DNA from: Flavobacterium swingsii
GTDB lineage: Bacteria > Bacteroidota > Bacteroidia > Flavobacteriales > Flavobacteriaceae
DNA: 64,000 nt
Assembly (NCBI RefSeq): GCF_900111965.1
Contig: NZ_FOJT01000002.1
Coordinates: 1-64,000, forward strand
Reading direction: 5' to 3'
Part shown: in pieces, positions 37,635-46,299 of the stretch
How the letters are laid out: the number at the start of each line of letters is the position of its first letter
Numbering within the stretch: position 1 is the first letter of the stretch
Translations under genes and position numbers: made by a program
Notes under the pieces: model-generated
What the model was told of the DNA's origin: nothing
The model's input: only the letters and a program-made list of their open reading frames with translations
The model's database searches: none

Positions 37635-38435
37635 ATGAAAAAAAATGTTTTGCCTATAGATTTAAGAAATTTCTTAATGTTACTATTAATTGGTAGTTTT
37701 TTCTTCTTGGTTAGTTCTTGTTCCGATAACGATACTGCTTCGGAAGTAATTGCTCCGACAAACGTATACAAATGCACTACTTGCAAAACCAGTTCCGAAG
37801 CTTTAGCTGTAAACGATAACTCAAGCAAAGGGATTTATATTGGCTTTACAGAAAGTGGAATTTTATCGATAGATATTGATAATAAAAATATTGGGGAAAT
37901 GAAAGCTTCCTTACTGAAAAATAATATAACTAGAACATTGACATTTTTAGAAAGTTATTCAGATTCCGAAAGATATTATGCAATTTTTGCCGATAATAAT
38001 GGTACGCCAATTTCATTAGCATTTGATGTGATGCTGAATGGAAATGATCCTCAAATAACTTTGAGAAATGATCTTGTTTTCAAAACAGCAAATGATGTAA
38101 ATACTATTTATAAAGAAAGATCTAATGAAATGATAGAAGTTTTTGAAGGATATTTAATAGGAGTAAGTCATGCTACACAGTTAAATGAAAAACTAGCCGA
38201 TGAATTGATTGTTATATCTCGATCTAAAGCTTATTGGTCAGAAATGAGAAGTTATTCTTATGTTGGATTTCAGGAAACAATAAATGCATTGTCTAAAAAT
38301 AGCGGAAAAATTATAGGAAATAACCTTATTGACAATGATAATAATCAAAACGGAACTTTAAATTCGGATTTAATAAGTGGTAAGGTTTATAGTGAGTCTA
38401 ACGATTTGTCGATTGAATTAAAAAGAGTTATATAG
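37635..38435 (+). CDS. Lipoprotein of unknown function
   Basis: 266 residues. Signal with lipobox SSC (GSFFFLVSSCSDND), so anchored at Cys about 32. Two Cys follow at KCTTCKTSS, a possible disulfide or metal pair. The remaining sequence is acidic and of unknown family. Start chosen as ATG 37635, after a run of A residues, because it gives the signal peptide; an upstream frame opens at 37566. Confidence 0.68.
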   Translation: MKKNVLPIDLRNFLMLLLIGSFFFLVSSCSDNDTASEVIAPTNVYKCTTCKTSSEALAVNDNSSKGIYIGFTESGILSIDIDNKNIGEMKASLLKNNITRTLTFLESYSDSERYYAIFADNNGTPISLAFDVMLNGNDPQITLRNDLVFKTANDVNTIYKERSNEMIEVFEGYLIGVSHATQLNEKLADELIVISRSKAYWSEMRSYSYVGFQETINALSKNSGKIIGNNLIDNDNNQNGTLNSDLISGKVYSESNDLSIELKRVI

Positions 38436-38460
38436 AAAACAAGAAAACCAAAAGGTTAAA

Positions 38461-38487
38461 AACTCTATAATTTATAGAGTTTTTTTA
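38461..38487. terminator. Bidirectional terminator between the 37635 gene and terC
   Basis: AACTCTATA (38461-38469) and TATAGAGTT (38473-38481), loop ATT, followed by T run. It overlaps the 3' end of the TerC gene on the minus strand by three bases. Confidence 0.85.
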
Positions 38488-39438
38488 TTCTTCTAAATCA
38501 GTTTCACTACCAATTTTCAAAGAAACTAAAATCCCAACCAATAACGAAACTGCTATAAATCCTAGCGATGCCCATTCCGGAATTTCAATATAATCATGCA
38601 ATAACATTTTTAGACCTACAAAACTCAAAATAGCAATCAAACTGTATTCTAAATAACTGAATTTTTCTAGCATATTAGCCAAGAAGAAATACATAGAACG
38701 CAAACCAAGAATAGCAAAAATATTAGAGCTAAAAACTAAAAAAGGATCCGATGTTATTGCTAAAATTGCAGGAACGCTATCTACAGCGAATAAAACATCC
38801 ATCACTTCAATTACTATTAAAGCTACAAAAAGAGGTGTTGCCGCTTTTCCCTTATTGGTAGGAATAAAAAATTTCTCTTTATCGGTTTCAGAAGTAATAG
38901 GCATGATTTTGCCTAAAGTTTTATATATAAAAGAATCTTTTGGTTCGAAATCTTCCTCGTCTTTACTAAATAGCATTTTTAGAGCTGTAAATAATAAAAA
39001 TGCACCAAAAAGATAAGTCGTCCAACTAAATTTATTAATTAAAATAACACCAAAAGAAATCATCAAGCCTCTAAAAAATATAGCACCAAGAATTCCCCAA
39101 AATAAAACTCGATGTTGGTATTTCTGTGGAATTTTAAAAGAAGCGAAAATAATAGCGATTACAAATATATTATCGACACTTAATGATAATTCGATTAAAT
39201 ATCCAGTAATAAATTTCAGCGCAGCACCAGTTTGAGTGAGATTATTCGGATTATTAACAAAATCAGTTCCGTATAACCAATATATAACTCCCGAAAAGGC
39301 AAAAGATAATGAAACCCAAATGGCAGTCCATTTACTAGCTTCCTTAGTACTTATTATATGTGGTGTTTTATTGAAAACTCCCAAATCGAGTGCCAAAATC
39401 ACCAAAACCATTGTGAAAAACAAAATCCAAACTATCAT
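38485..39438 (-). CDS. TerC-family membrane protein
   Basis: 317 residues, about seven to nine membrane helices. Acidic residues inside helices mark the family: VILALDLGVFNK near 17, IELSLSVDNIFVIA near 80 and VLFAVDSVPAIL near 215. These proteins export manganese or other metals, or relate to tellurite resistance. It is the Alx/TerC type without a large soluble domain. Its stop lies at a terminator. Monocistronic. Confidence 0.9.
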   Translation of the reverse strand: MIVWILFFTMVLVILALDLGVFNKTPHIISTKEASKWTAIWVSLSFAFSGVIYWLYGTDFVNNPNNLTQTGAALKFITGYLIELSLSVDNIFVIAIIFASFKIPQKYQHRVLFWGILGAIFFRGLMISFGVILINKFSWTTYLFGAFLLFTALKMLFSKDEEDFEPKDSFIYKTLGKIMPITSETDKEKFFIPTNKGKAATPLFVALIVIEVMDVLFAVDSVPAILAITSDPFLVFSSNIFAILGLRSMYFFLANMLEKFSYLEYSLIAILSFVGLKMLLHDYIEIPEWASLGFIAVSLLVGILVSLKIGSETDLEE

Positions 39439-39498
39439 ACCGCAATCTTTTTTACAAATATAAGAATTCGTAATTTATAATTCGTAATTCGTAATTTT

Positions 39499-39534
39499 AA
39501 AATTTTACCCTAAAAAAATAGGGGTTAAAATTTT
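39499..39534. promoter_or_regulatory. Imperfect inverted repeat upstream of glutamine synthetase III
   Basis: AAAATTTTACCCTA (39499-39512) faces TAGGGGTTAAAATTTT (39519-39534) around six A. Two single-base bulges. It is placed 18 bases before the -7 element TATATTTG at 39552-39559 and may be an operator for nitrogen control. Direct repeats of AATTCGTAATT lie just upstream (39471-39496). Confidence 0.55.
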
Positions 39535-39551
39535 ATTTTAATAAAAATTCA

Positions 39552-39559
39552 TATATTTG
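39552..39559 (+). promoter_or_regulatory. -7 element of the glutamine synthetase III gene
   Basis: TATATTTG at 39552-39559, 41 bases before the ATG 39601. Fits the Bacteroidota pattern. Confidence 0.75.
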
Positions 39560-39600
39560 CATCAAAATTAATGGGGTATAACTTTTAAAAATCAATTTTT

Positions 39601-41790
39601 ATGTCAACAATTCGTTTTCAAGCATTAAAAGAAGCATCAGGTAGAAAACCTGTAAAATTTGAAGAAGCCGACAGAAAGTCTAATATTTTCGGTGCAAATG
39701 TGTTTAATGACAAAGCAATGAAGCAATTTCTTACTTCAGATGCACATAAAGGAGTGAAAGATGCCGTACAGCACGGAACAAAAATTGACAGAAAGTTAGC
39801 CGATTATATTGCGATGGGAATGAAAGAATGGGCGCTATCTAAAGGTGTAACCCATTATACACACTGGTTTCAACCACTTACAGGAACCACTGCCGAAAAA
39901 CACGATGCGTTTTTTGAAACTTCTTATGATGGAAGCGATGCAGTCGAAAAATTTGGTGGTGCACAACTTGTTCAACAAGAACCAGATGCTTCAAGTTTCC
40001 CGAACGGGGGAATTAGAAATACATTTGAAGCTCGTGGTTATACGGCTTGGGATCCAACATCTCCAGCATTTATTTTTGGTACAACATTATGTATTCCAAC
40101 AGTTTTTATATCCTACACAGGAGAAGCTTTAGATTATAAAACACCATTATTACGTGCTTTGCATTCGATAGATCAAGCAGCGACTGATGTTTGTAAATAT
40201 TTTGATAAAAATGTAAAAAAAGTAACCGCCACTTTAGGTTGGGAACAAGAATACTTTTTGATAGATACTGCTTTAGCAAATTCTCGTCCTGATATTTTAA
40301 TGACAGGAAGAACTTTGCTAGGACATACATCTGCAAAAGGACAACAATTAGACGACCATTATTTTGGTTCAATTCCTACAAGAGCGTTAAATTATATGCG
40401 TGAGTTGGAACAAGAATGTATGTATCTTGGAATTCCAGTAAAAACACGTCATAACGAAGTGGCGCCAAATCAGTTTGAGTTAGCGCCTATTTTTGAAGAA
40501 ACAAATTTAGCAGTAGATCATAATTCATTATTAATGGATGTGATGCAAAAAGTAGGAGAGCGTCATGATTTTAAAGTGTTGTTTCACGAAAAACCTTTCA
40601 AAGGAGTAAATGGTTCTGGAAAACATAACAACTGGTCATTAGCGACCGATACTGGAATTAATTTATTAAGTCCGAGCAAAACGCCAATGAGTAATTTGCA
40701 ATTCTTATCATTTTTTATCAATACTATAAAAGCGGTAAATGATTATGAAGAATTACTTCGTGCTGCAATTGCAACGGCAACTAACGACCACAGATTAGGG
40801 GCAAATGAAGCGCCACCAGCAATTATTTCGGTATTTATTGGAGAACAACTAACAAAAGTTTTGGCGGAATTAGAAGGTGTAACAACTGGTAAATTATCTC
40901 CAGAAGAAAAAACAGATTTAAAACTAAACGTAGTAGGGAAAATTCCAGACGTACTTTTAGATAATACCGACAGAAACAGAACGTCGCCATTTGCATTTAC
41001 AGGAAATAAATTTGAGTTTAGAGCCGTTGGTTCTTCTGCGAATTGTGCCAATGCGATGACTACATTAAATACGATTGTTGCCAAACAATTGAAAGATTTT
41101 AAAAAAGAAGTCGATGCTTTAATAGAAAGTAAAGACATGAAAAAAGACGATGCTATTTTCAATGTTTTGAGAGAGTATATCAAAAAATCTAAGAAAATTC
41201 TTTTCGAAGGCGATGGTTATAGCGATGCTTGGGAAATAGAAGCTAAAAAACGTGGATTGAGTAATTTCAAAACCACACCATTAGCATTGAAAGCTAAAGT
41301 TTCGAAACAAGCCTTAGATTTATTTTCAGAAATGAATGTCATGAACCATGTTGAGGTTGAAGCGCGTTACGAAATCGAATTGGAAGAATATACTAAGAAA
41401 ATCCAAATTGAAGGCCGCGTTTTAGGTGATATTGCTCGTAATCACGTGATTCCAACAGCGATTAAATACCAAAACACATTAATAGAAAATGTAAAAGGAT
41501 TGAAAGATATTTTTGGAGAGGAATTCAAAAAAATTGGTAAAGAGCAAATCGTTTTAATCAAAGAAATTTCCGAGCATATTGAAGGAATTAATACTAAAGT
41601 AGAAGCAATGACAGAAGCTCGTAAAAAAGCAAATGTTATTACCGATGCTCAGAAAATGGCTGAATCATATTGTGATGCTGTAAAACCATATTTTGATGAC
41701 ATTCGCGAACACTGCGACAAACTAGAATTGTTGGTAGATAACGAAAGTTGGACATTAACTAAATATAGAGAGTTGTTGTTTACGAAATAA
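39601..41790 (+). CDS. glnN: Glutamine synthetase III
   Basis: 729 residues, the size of the type III enzyme found in Bacteroidota. Makes glutamine from glutamate and ammonia with ATP. Seen: FGTTLCIPTVFISYTGEALD near 165, catalytic-domain motifs LGWEQEYFLIDTA, RHNEVAPNQFELAPIFE near 285 (metal Glu) and SGKHNNWSLATDTG near 345, and NRTSPFAFTGNKFEFRAVGS near 460. Long C-terminal helical domain. An inverted repeat just before the promoter suggests regulation by nitrogen status. Confidence 0.96.
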   Translation: MSTIRFQALKEASGRKPVKFEEADRKSNIFGANVFNDKAMKQFLTSDAHKGVKDAVQHGTKIDRKLADYIAMGMKEWALSKGVTHYTHWFQPLTGTTAEKHDAFFETSYDGSDAVEKFGGAQLVQQEPDASSFPNGGIRNTFEARGYTAWDPTSPAFIFGTTLCIPTVFISYTGEALDYKTPLLRALHSIDQAATDVCKYFDKNVKKVTATLGWEQEYFLIDTALANSRPDILMTGRTLLGHTSAKGQQLDDHYFGSIPTRALNYMRELEQECMYLGIPVKTRHNEVAPNQFELAPIFEETNLAVDHNSLLMDVMQKVGERHDFKVLFHEKPFKGVNGSGKHNNWSLATDTGINLLSPSKTPMSNLQFLSFFINTIKAVNDYEELLRAAIATATNDHRLGANEAPPAIISVFIGEQLTKVLAELEGVTTGKLSPEEKTDLKLNVVGKIPDVLLDNTDRNRTSPFAFTGNKFEFRAVGSSANCANAMTTLNTIVAKQLKDFKKEVDALIESKDMKKDDAIFNVLREYIKKSKKILFEGDGYSDAWEIEAKKRGLSNFKTTPLALKAKVSKQALDLFSEMNVMNHVEVEARYEIELEEYTKKIQIEGRVLGDIARNHVIPTAIKYQNTLIENVKGLKDIFGEEFKKIGKEQIVLIKEISEHIEGINTKVEAMTEARKKANVITDAQKMAESYCDAVKPYFDDIREHCDKLELLVDNESWTLTKYRELLFTK

Positions 41791-41811
41791 ATTTAAAATA
41801 CTTTATATTTG

Positions 41812-41841
41812 AAGCCGTTTGAGAAATCAAATGGCTTTTTT
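41812..41841 (+). terminator. Terminator of glutamine synthetase III
   Basis: AAGCCGTTTGA faces TCAAATGGCTT with one wobble pair, followed by TTTTTT. Confidence 0.88.
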
Positions 41842-41902
41842 ATTGGTATTGTTTTTGATTAATCAAACAATATTTTCCAGTAAATTCGGTTTATTATTAT
41901 AA

Positions 41903-42787
41903 ATGAAGAAACTTTTTATCTACATAGTATTTTTGACAAATATTTATCTAGCAAATGCGCAAGAGCAATTCTCTGTGTATTTTGATAGTAATAAATACGA
42001 ATTGTCAGCACCTGAAAATAAAGAACTTCAAACTTGGATAAGTCAAAACCCAACAAGTAAAATCCTAGCTATAAATGGTTATACTGACGAAGATGGAACC
42101 AACCAATACAACGATTCATTAGCATTAAAAAGAGTCGAAAAAGTATATCAAAACATAAAAGATAAAGTAAAAATTCGAGAAGATTTCAAAACCCGAAGCT
42201 TTGGTGAAAACTTCCAACAATCAAAAAACAAGAAGGAAAATAGAAAAGTTACGATTTACTATTTATTGCAAAAAGATATTATTCATGAAGATGAAATTTT
42301 AGGTTTAAAATCTAAAAAAATCACCAAAACCAAGAAACCAATTGTTTTTCCTGACAAGGTTGTGATAAATAATATTAATGGCACAAAAACCGAATACAAA
42401 CTGGACGTCAAGTTTATGAACGAGCTTTGTTATGCTGAACCGGGAACAAAATTAAAATTAAACAACCTTAATTTTGTTCTGAATACTTTTGCAATAACTA
42501 ACGATTCTCGAGGAAAACTATACGAATTGTTGCTCGTTATGCAAGAACGACTAGAAATGAAAATTAGTATTCAAGGACATTTGTGTTGCGTTTCTGTCGA
42601 TAGGAAAGACTTGTCAACCCAAAGAGCCAAAGCCGTTAAACAATTTTTAGAACTTAACGGAATAGAAAAAACCAGAATGAGTTTCAAAGGTTTTGGAAGC
42701 TCGATTCCGTTGTTTCCTTTGCCAGAAAATACCGAAGAAGAACGCGCAGCCAATCGCCGAGTTGAAGTTGAAGTTATCGAAAATTAA
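41903..42787 (+). CDS. Double OmpA-domain secreted protein, first of three tandem paralogs
   Basis: 294 residues. Signal peptide about 1-19 (LTNIYLANAQ). First OmpA-like domain about 22-125 with NGYTDEDGTNQYNDSL, SKNKKENRKVT. Second about 185-292 with ISIQGHLCCVSVDRKD, TQRAKAVKQFLELNG, FGSSIPLF and NRRVEVEV. In the second domain the Asp of GHTD is replaced by Cys-Cys; the Arg remains. Such domains bind meso-DAP in the cell wall; here the first may, the second perhaps not. Three bases before the next paralog, so one operon. Confidence 0.85.
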   Translation: MKKLFIYIVFLTNIYLANAQEQFSVYFDSNKYELSAPENKELQTWISQNPTSKILAINGYTDEDGTNQYNDSLALKRVEKVYQNIKDKVKIREDFKTRSFGENFQQSKNKKENRKVTIYYLLQKDIIHEDEILGLKSKKITKTKKPIVFPDKVVINNINGTKTEYKLDVKFMNELCYAEPGTKLKLNNLNFVLNTFAITNDSRGKLYELLLVMQERLEMKISIQGHLCCVSVDRKDLSTQRAKAVKQFLELNGIEKTRMSFKGFGSSIPLFPLPENTEEERAANRRVEVEVIEN

Positions 42788-42790
42788 AGT

Positions 42791-43633
42791 ATGAAAAACA
42801 TTTTTCTACTTCTTTTATTATTTGTAAAAAGTGTTTCTGCGCAAGAAAAGTTAGAAGTTTATTTCGATTTTAATAAATCAGAAATAAATACCAAAGCAAA
42901 AATCAAACTAGATTCTTTAATTACTTCAAAAAATAAAATCGAAATTTTAAAAATTCACGGTTATGCTGATTCGGTTGATACTAATAAATACAACGATTCA
43001 CTTTCGTCGAAACGAGCAAAAAATATCTTCAATTATTTTAAAGTAAAAAATATTGCAATTGACAATCAAATAGAAGTAAAAGGTTTTGGCGAAAATTACA
43101 GTCAATCTAAAAATTTAGACAAGAATAGAAAAGCAATCATTTTTTTTAAACCTGTTTTAGTTCAAAAACCAAATCCTAATAATTCAGAAAACGGAAGTTT
43201 CGATTCGCCAGAAAATCAAGAAATATTAAATCAGTTTTTAGATTCCGAAAAATCAATTTTCGAAAAGTTTAAAAACGCTAAAAAAGGCGATGTTATTATC
43301 ATTAATAATATTTTATTTCAAATTAATTCCGAAAAATTAGCCGATGGTTCAGAGCAAGTTGTATTAGATCTTTTAGAATATTTAAAAAACAATCCGAAAC
43401 TAAAAATCGATATTCACGGAAATATTTGTTGCAATCGTAACACAAATGATGTAAAATTGTCCTACAGAAGAGCTAAATTTGTATTCGATTATTTAATAAA
43501 AAATGGAATTTCAACTGCAAGATTAGGTTACAAAGGTTACGGAAGCGCTAACCCAATTTACAAAATTCCAGAAAAAAGTTACCAAGAAGAATTGGCCAAT
43601 CGCCGAGTAGAAATTGAAGTTATCGAAAATTAA
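42791..43633 (+). CDS. Double OmpA-domain secreted protein, second paralog
   Basis: 280 residues. Signal about 1-18 (MKNIFLLLLLFVKSVSAQ). First domain about 20-115: HGYADSVDTNKYNDSLS, SKNLDKNRKAI. A linker about 120-150 is rich in Asn and Glu. Second domain about 165-280: DIHGNICCNRNTND, YRRAKFVFDYL, KGYGSANPIY, NRRVEIEV. Same Cys-Cys swap as its neighbours. Its stop is 5 bases before the next start. Confidence 0.85.
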   Translation: MKNIFLLLLLFVKSVSAQEKLEVYFDFNKSEINTKAKIKLDSLITSKNKIEILKIHGYADSVDTNKYNDSLSSKRAKNIFNYFKVKNIAIDNQIEVKGFGENYSQSKNLDKNRKAIIFFKPVLVQKPNPNNSENGSFDSPENQEILNQFLDSEKSIFEKFKNAKKGDVIIINNILFQINSEKLADGSEQVVLDLLEYLKNNPKLKIDIHGNICCNRNTNDVKLSYRRAKFVFDYLIKNGISTARLGYKGYGSANPIYKIPEKSYQEELANRRVEIEVIEN

Positions 43634-43637
43634 TTAT

Positions 43638-44471
43638 ATGAAGACACGTTACATTTTACTTTTTTTATTCTTATCAATAGGAACTTATTCGCAAGAGAAG
43701 TTCGATATTTTTTTCGATTTTAATGTTGAGGTTCCAAACGAAAGTTCAGCCAAAAACTTTCAAAATTGGATTTCAGAAAACCCGAAAGCCGAAATAACTA
43801 AAATATATGGCTATTGCGACAGCGTAGATGACAAATCGTATAACAAAGAATTGTCGACCAAAAGAATAAATGCAGTGATAAAAATCCTGAAAGAAAGCAA
43901 ACTTCAGTTAAGCGAAAACGTCGAACTAATGCCGTTTGGTAAAGATTTCAAGCTGTCTGATAATCAGAATGAAAACAGAAAAGTAACCTTTTTTTATGAC
44001 AATCCAAAAGCGCAAAAAATTAGTGTGTTAACAAACGAGGAAATTCCGACGGATAATGATTTAAATGCTAAAATTACTAAAGAAGCGAATTCTTTAGTAA
44101 GTAAATTTAAAAACACCAAAAAAGGAGATATCATTACGATTGATAATATTTATTTTCACCTCGATTCTGATAAAATAATCGAAAAATCGAAACCAATTTT
44201 ATTAGGACTTTATAATATTTTATTACAGAATCCGAATTTAAAAATCAAAATAAACGGACATATTTGTTGTAATACAGATATTAAAGACGTAAAATTATCT
44301 AGCAAAAGAGCACAATCTATTTATACTTATTTAGTAGAAAAAGAAATTTTATTTTTTCGAGTAACGCACGAAGGCTTCGGAAGTTCGAAACCTATTTATA
44401 AAATACCAGAAAAAAATGATTCGGAAAAATTGGCCAATCGCCGAGTAGAAATATTAATTGTAGAAAAGTAA
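43638..44471 (+). CDS. Double OmpA-domain secreted protein, third paralog
   Basis: 277 residues. Signal about 1-18 (ILLFLFLSIGTYSQ). First domain about 20-120 with YGYCDSVDDKSYNKEL and NQNENRKVT. Second about 165-275 with INGHICCNTDIKD, SKRAQSIYTYL, GFGSSKPIY and NRRVEILI. The second domain keeps the Arg but not the Asp, with Cys-Cys in its place, as in both other paralogs. I use ATG 43638, where a good signal peptide begins, over 43614 which overlaps the previous gene. Confidence 0.85.
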   Translation: MKTRYILLFLFLSIGTYSQEKFDIFFDFNVEVPNESSAKNFQNWISENPKAEITKIYGYCDSVDDKSYNKELSTKRINAVIKILKESKLQLSENVELMPFGKDFKLSDNQNENRKVTFFYDNPKAQKISVLTNEEIPTDNDLNAKITKEANSLVSKFKNTKKGDIITIDNIYFHLDSDKIIEKSKPILLGLYNILLQNPNLKIKINGHICCNTDIKDVKLSSKRAQSIYTYLVEKEILFFRVTHEGFGSSKPIYKIPEKNDSEKLANRRVEILIVEK

Positions 44472-44478
44472 AAATCCG

Positions 44479-44520
44479 CAATCTAAAATCTACAATCTAA
44501 AATCTAAAATATTATCTTTG
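44479..44520 (+). promoter_or_regulatory. Direct repeats and -7 element before purM
   Basis: Repeats of ATCTAAA (44481-44509, four near-copies with spacing 8-14) precede TATCTTTG (44513-44520), a fit to TAnnTTTG. The ATG is 22 bases after. Confidence 0.6.
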
Positions 44521-44542
44521 CCAGACAACAACACAAACAAAA

Positions 44543-45721
44543 ATGAGTTCTGATACTTCAAAAAGATATGCACTTCGTGGCGTTTCGGCAGGCAAAGAAG
44601 ATGTGCATAACGCCATCAAAAATATTGACAAAGGATTATTCCCCAAAGCATTCTGCAAAATTGTCCCAGATTATTTAACAAATGACGAAGAATATTGCCT
44701 CATTATGCATGCAGATGGAGCAGGTACAAAATCGTCGTTAGCCTATATGTACTGGAAAGAAACAGGCGATATGTCCGTTTGGAAAGGCATTGCGCAAGAT
44801 GCTTTAATCATGAATATCGACGATTTATTATGTGTTGGTGCGACCGATAATATTATGTTATCATCAACCATTGGGCGTAATAAAAACCTCATAACAGGCG
44901 AAGTTATTTCTGCAATTATCAACGGAAGCGAAGAACTAATTGCCGAACTAAAAACCTTCGGAGTAACCATACATTCTACAGGTGGCGAGACTGCCGATGT
45001 GGGCGATATCGTGAGAACACTTATTGTCGATTCGACCGTAACAGCTCGTATGAAACGCAAAGACGTGGTCAATAATGCCAATATTCAACCAGGAGATGTC
45101 ATCGTAGGATTAGCCTCATTTGGTCAAGCAAATTACGAAAAATCATACAATGGCGGAATGGGAAGCAACGGGTTGACTTCTGCCCGTCACGATGTTTTCG
45201 ACAAATATTTAGCACACAAATATCCAGAAAGTTTCGATGCTCAAGTGCCTAACGAACTCGTATATTCAGGAAGTGTAAAACTAACAGACGAAGTAGAAAA
45301 TTCCCCAATAGACGCTGGTAAATTAGTGCTTTCTCCAACAAGAACCTATGCGCCAATTATCAAAAAAATACTAGGAAATTACACACCAAACGAAATACAC
45401 GGCATGGTGCATTGTAGCGGAGGAGCACAAACAAAAATTCTACATTTTATAGATAATTTACACGTTATAAAAGACAATTTGTTTCCAGTTCCGCCACTTT
45501 TCAAACTCATACAAGAGCAGTCGAAAACCGATTGGAAAGAAATGTATCAAGTGTTTAATTGCGGTCACCGAATGGAAATTTATGTCCCAGAAAACATAGC
45601 AAATAACATCATCGAAATCTCGAAATCGTTTGGTGTCGATGCGCAAATTGTAGGTAGAGTAGAAGCAAGCGAAAATAAAAAATTAACAATACAATCCGAA
45701 TACGGGACTTTCAAGTATTAA
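44543..45721 (+). CDS. purM: Phosphoribosylformylglycinamidine cyclo-ligase (AIR synthetase)
   Basis: 392 residues, longer than the E. coli enzyme but typical for Bacteroidota. Closes the imidazole ring of FGAM with ATP in purine synthesis. Seen: AGKEDVHNAI near 16, HADGAGTKSSLAYMYW, IAQDALIMNIDDLLCVGA near 80, GGETADVGDIVRTL near 150, then a C-terminal domain with HCSGGAQTKI and GHRMEIYVP. It follows the OmpA-paralog operon by 71 bases with its own promoter, so it is a separate unit. Confidence 0.92.
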   Translation: MSSDTSKRYALRGVSAGKEDVHNAIKNIDKGLFPKAFCKIVPDYLTNDEEYCLIMHADGAGTKSSLAYMYWKETGDMSVWKGIAQDALIMNIDDLLCVGATDNIMLSSTIGRNKNLITGEVISAIINGSEELIAELKTFGVTIHSTGGETADVGDIVRTLIVDSTVTARMKRKDVVNNANIQPGDVIVGLASFGQANYEKSYNGGMGSNGLTSARHDVFDKYLAHKYPESFDAQVPNELVYSGSVKLTDEVENSPIDAGKLVLSPTRTYAPIIKKILGNYTPNEIHGMVHCSGGAQTKILHFIDNLHVIKDNLFPVPPLFKLIQEQSKTDWKEMYQVFNCGHRMEIYVPENIANNIIEISKSFGVDAQIVGRVEASENKKLTIQSEYGTFKY

Positions 45722-45728
45722 TTTTTTT

Positions 45729-45870
45729 AGGAGATATCCCGATAGCTATCGGGACTGCTATCCGTTGCAAACGAAGTTCACTGAACTCCAATTGAAATAA
45801 AAGTTAAGTGAAGTAATCTTTTTATTTTTAAAGAAAAAATAAAAAGGATTTTCACTTCTATCAGGGCTAA
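45729..45870. repeat. Dispersed intergenic element, copy E, with 48-nt insert in the left half
   Basis: Opens with a palindrome CCCGATAGCTATCGGG (45738-45753), then GCTATCCGTT, an insert at 45767-45814 (48 nt, begins GCAAACGA, ends GTGAAGT), then AATCTTTTT, a centre AAAAAAT / AAAAGG, and half-site TTCACTTCTATC ending AGGGCTA. Lies between purM and the 45943 gene. Confidence 0.85.
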
Positions 45871-45942
45871 AATATTTGTAATTTTCAGGAATAATATAAA
45901 AATCTGTTATAATTTGTGTAATCTGTTTTTAAATAACAAACT

Positions 45943-46299
45943 ATGTACGAACTAGTGTTTTGGAATTATAAAGAAGGAATTTACCTAAACCATCATTTGG
46001 TTTACGAAGCCATTTCAGAGGAAGAAATAGTCGACGGACTTGAAGATTTACCCATCGAAGTAATCCTGAACCGAATCGCAAACGTTTTCTCAAAATGGGA
46101 AAAAGTAGACGAAAAAAGCTGGAAAAATAACGACGGAGTAGGAGCATTTCACATAAGAACCACACCACAAAGCATCAAAATAGATTGCTACGGTACTGAA
46201 GGAAAAACTATGGACAAATTGGTAGATATTCTCGAAGAATACAAATGTCCGTTATATGATCCGCAAGTTCCAGAACGACAAGACGAATTCAATGAGTAA
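45943..46299 (+). CDS. Small protein of unknown function, co-transcribed with a GNAT gene
   Basis: 118 residues, acidic, no signal peptide or membrane helix. NYKEGIYLNHHLVYEAISEE, a helix-loop, then FHIRTTPQSIKIDCYGTEG and KCPLYDPQVPERQDEF. I know of Flavobacterium homologs but not a function. It ends inside the start of the next gene (ATGAGTAA overlap of 8 bases), so translation of the two is coupled. Confidence 0.7.
   Translation: MYELVFWNYKEGIYLNHHLVYEAISEEEIVDGLEDLPIEVILNRIANVFSKWEKVDEKSWKNNDGVGAFHIRTTPQSIKIDCYGTEGKTMDKLVDILEEYKCPLYDPQVPERQDEFNE

Noticed and set aside
44479..44510. CRISPR-like array of ATCTAAA words before purM
   Set aside because: Units are 7 bases with spacers of only a few bases, and no cas genes are present.
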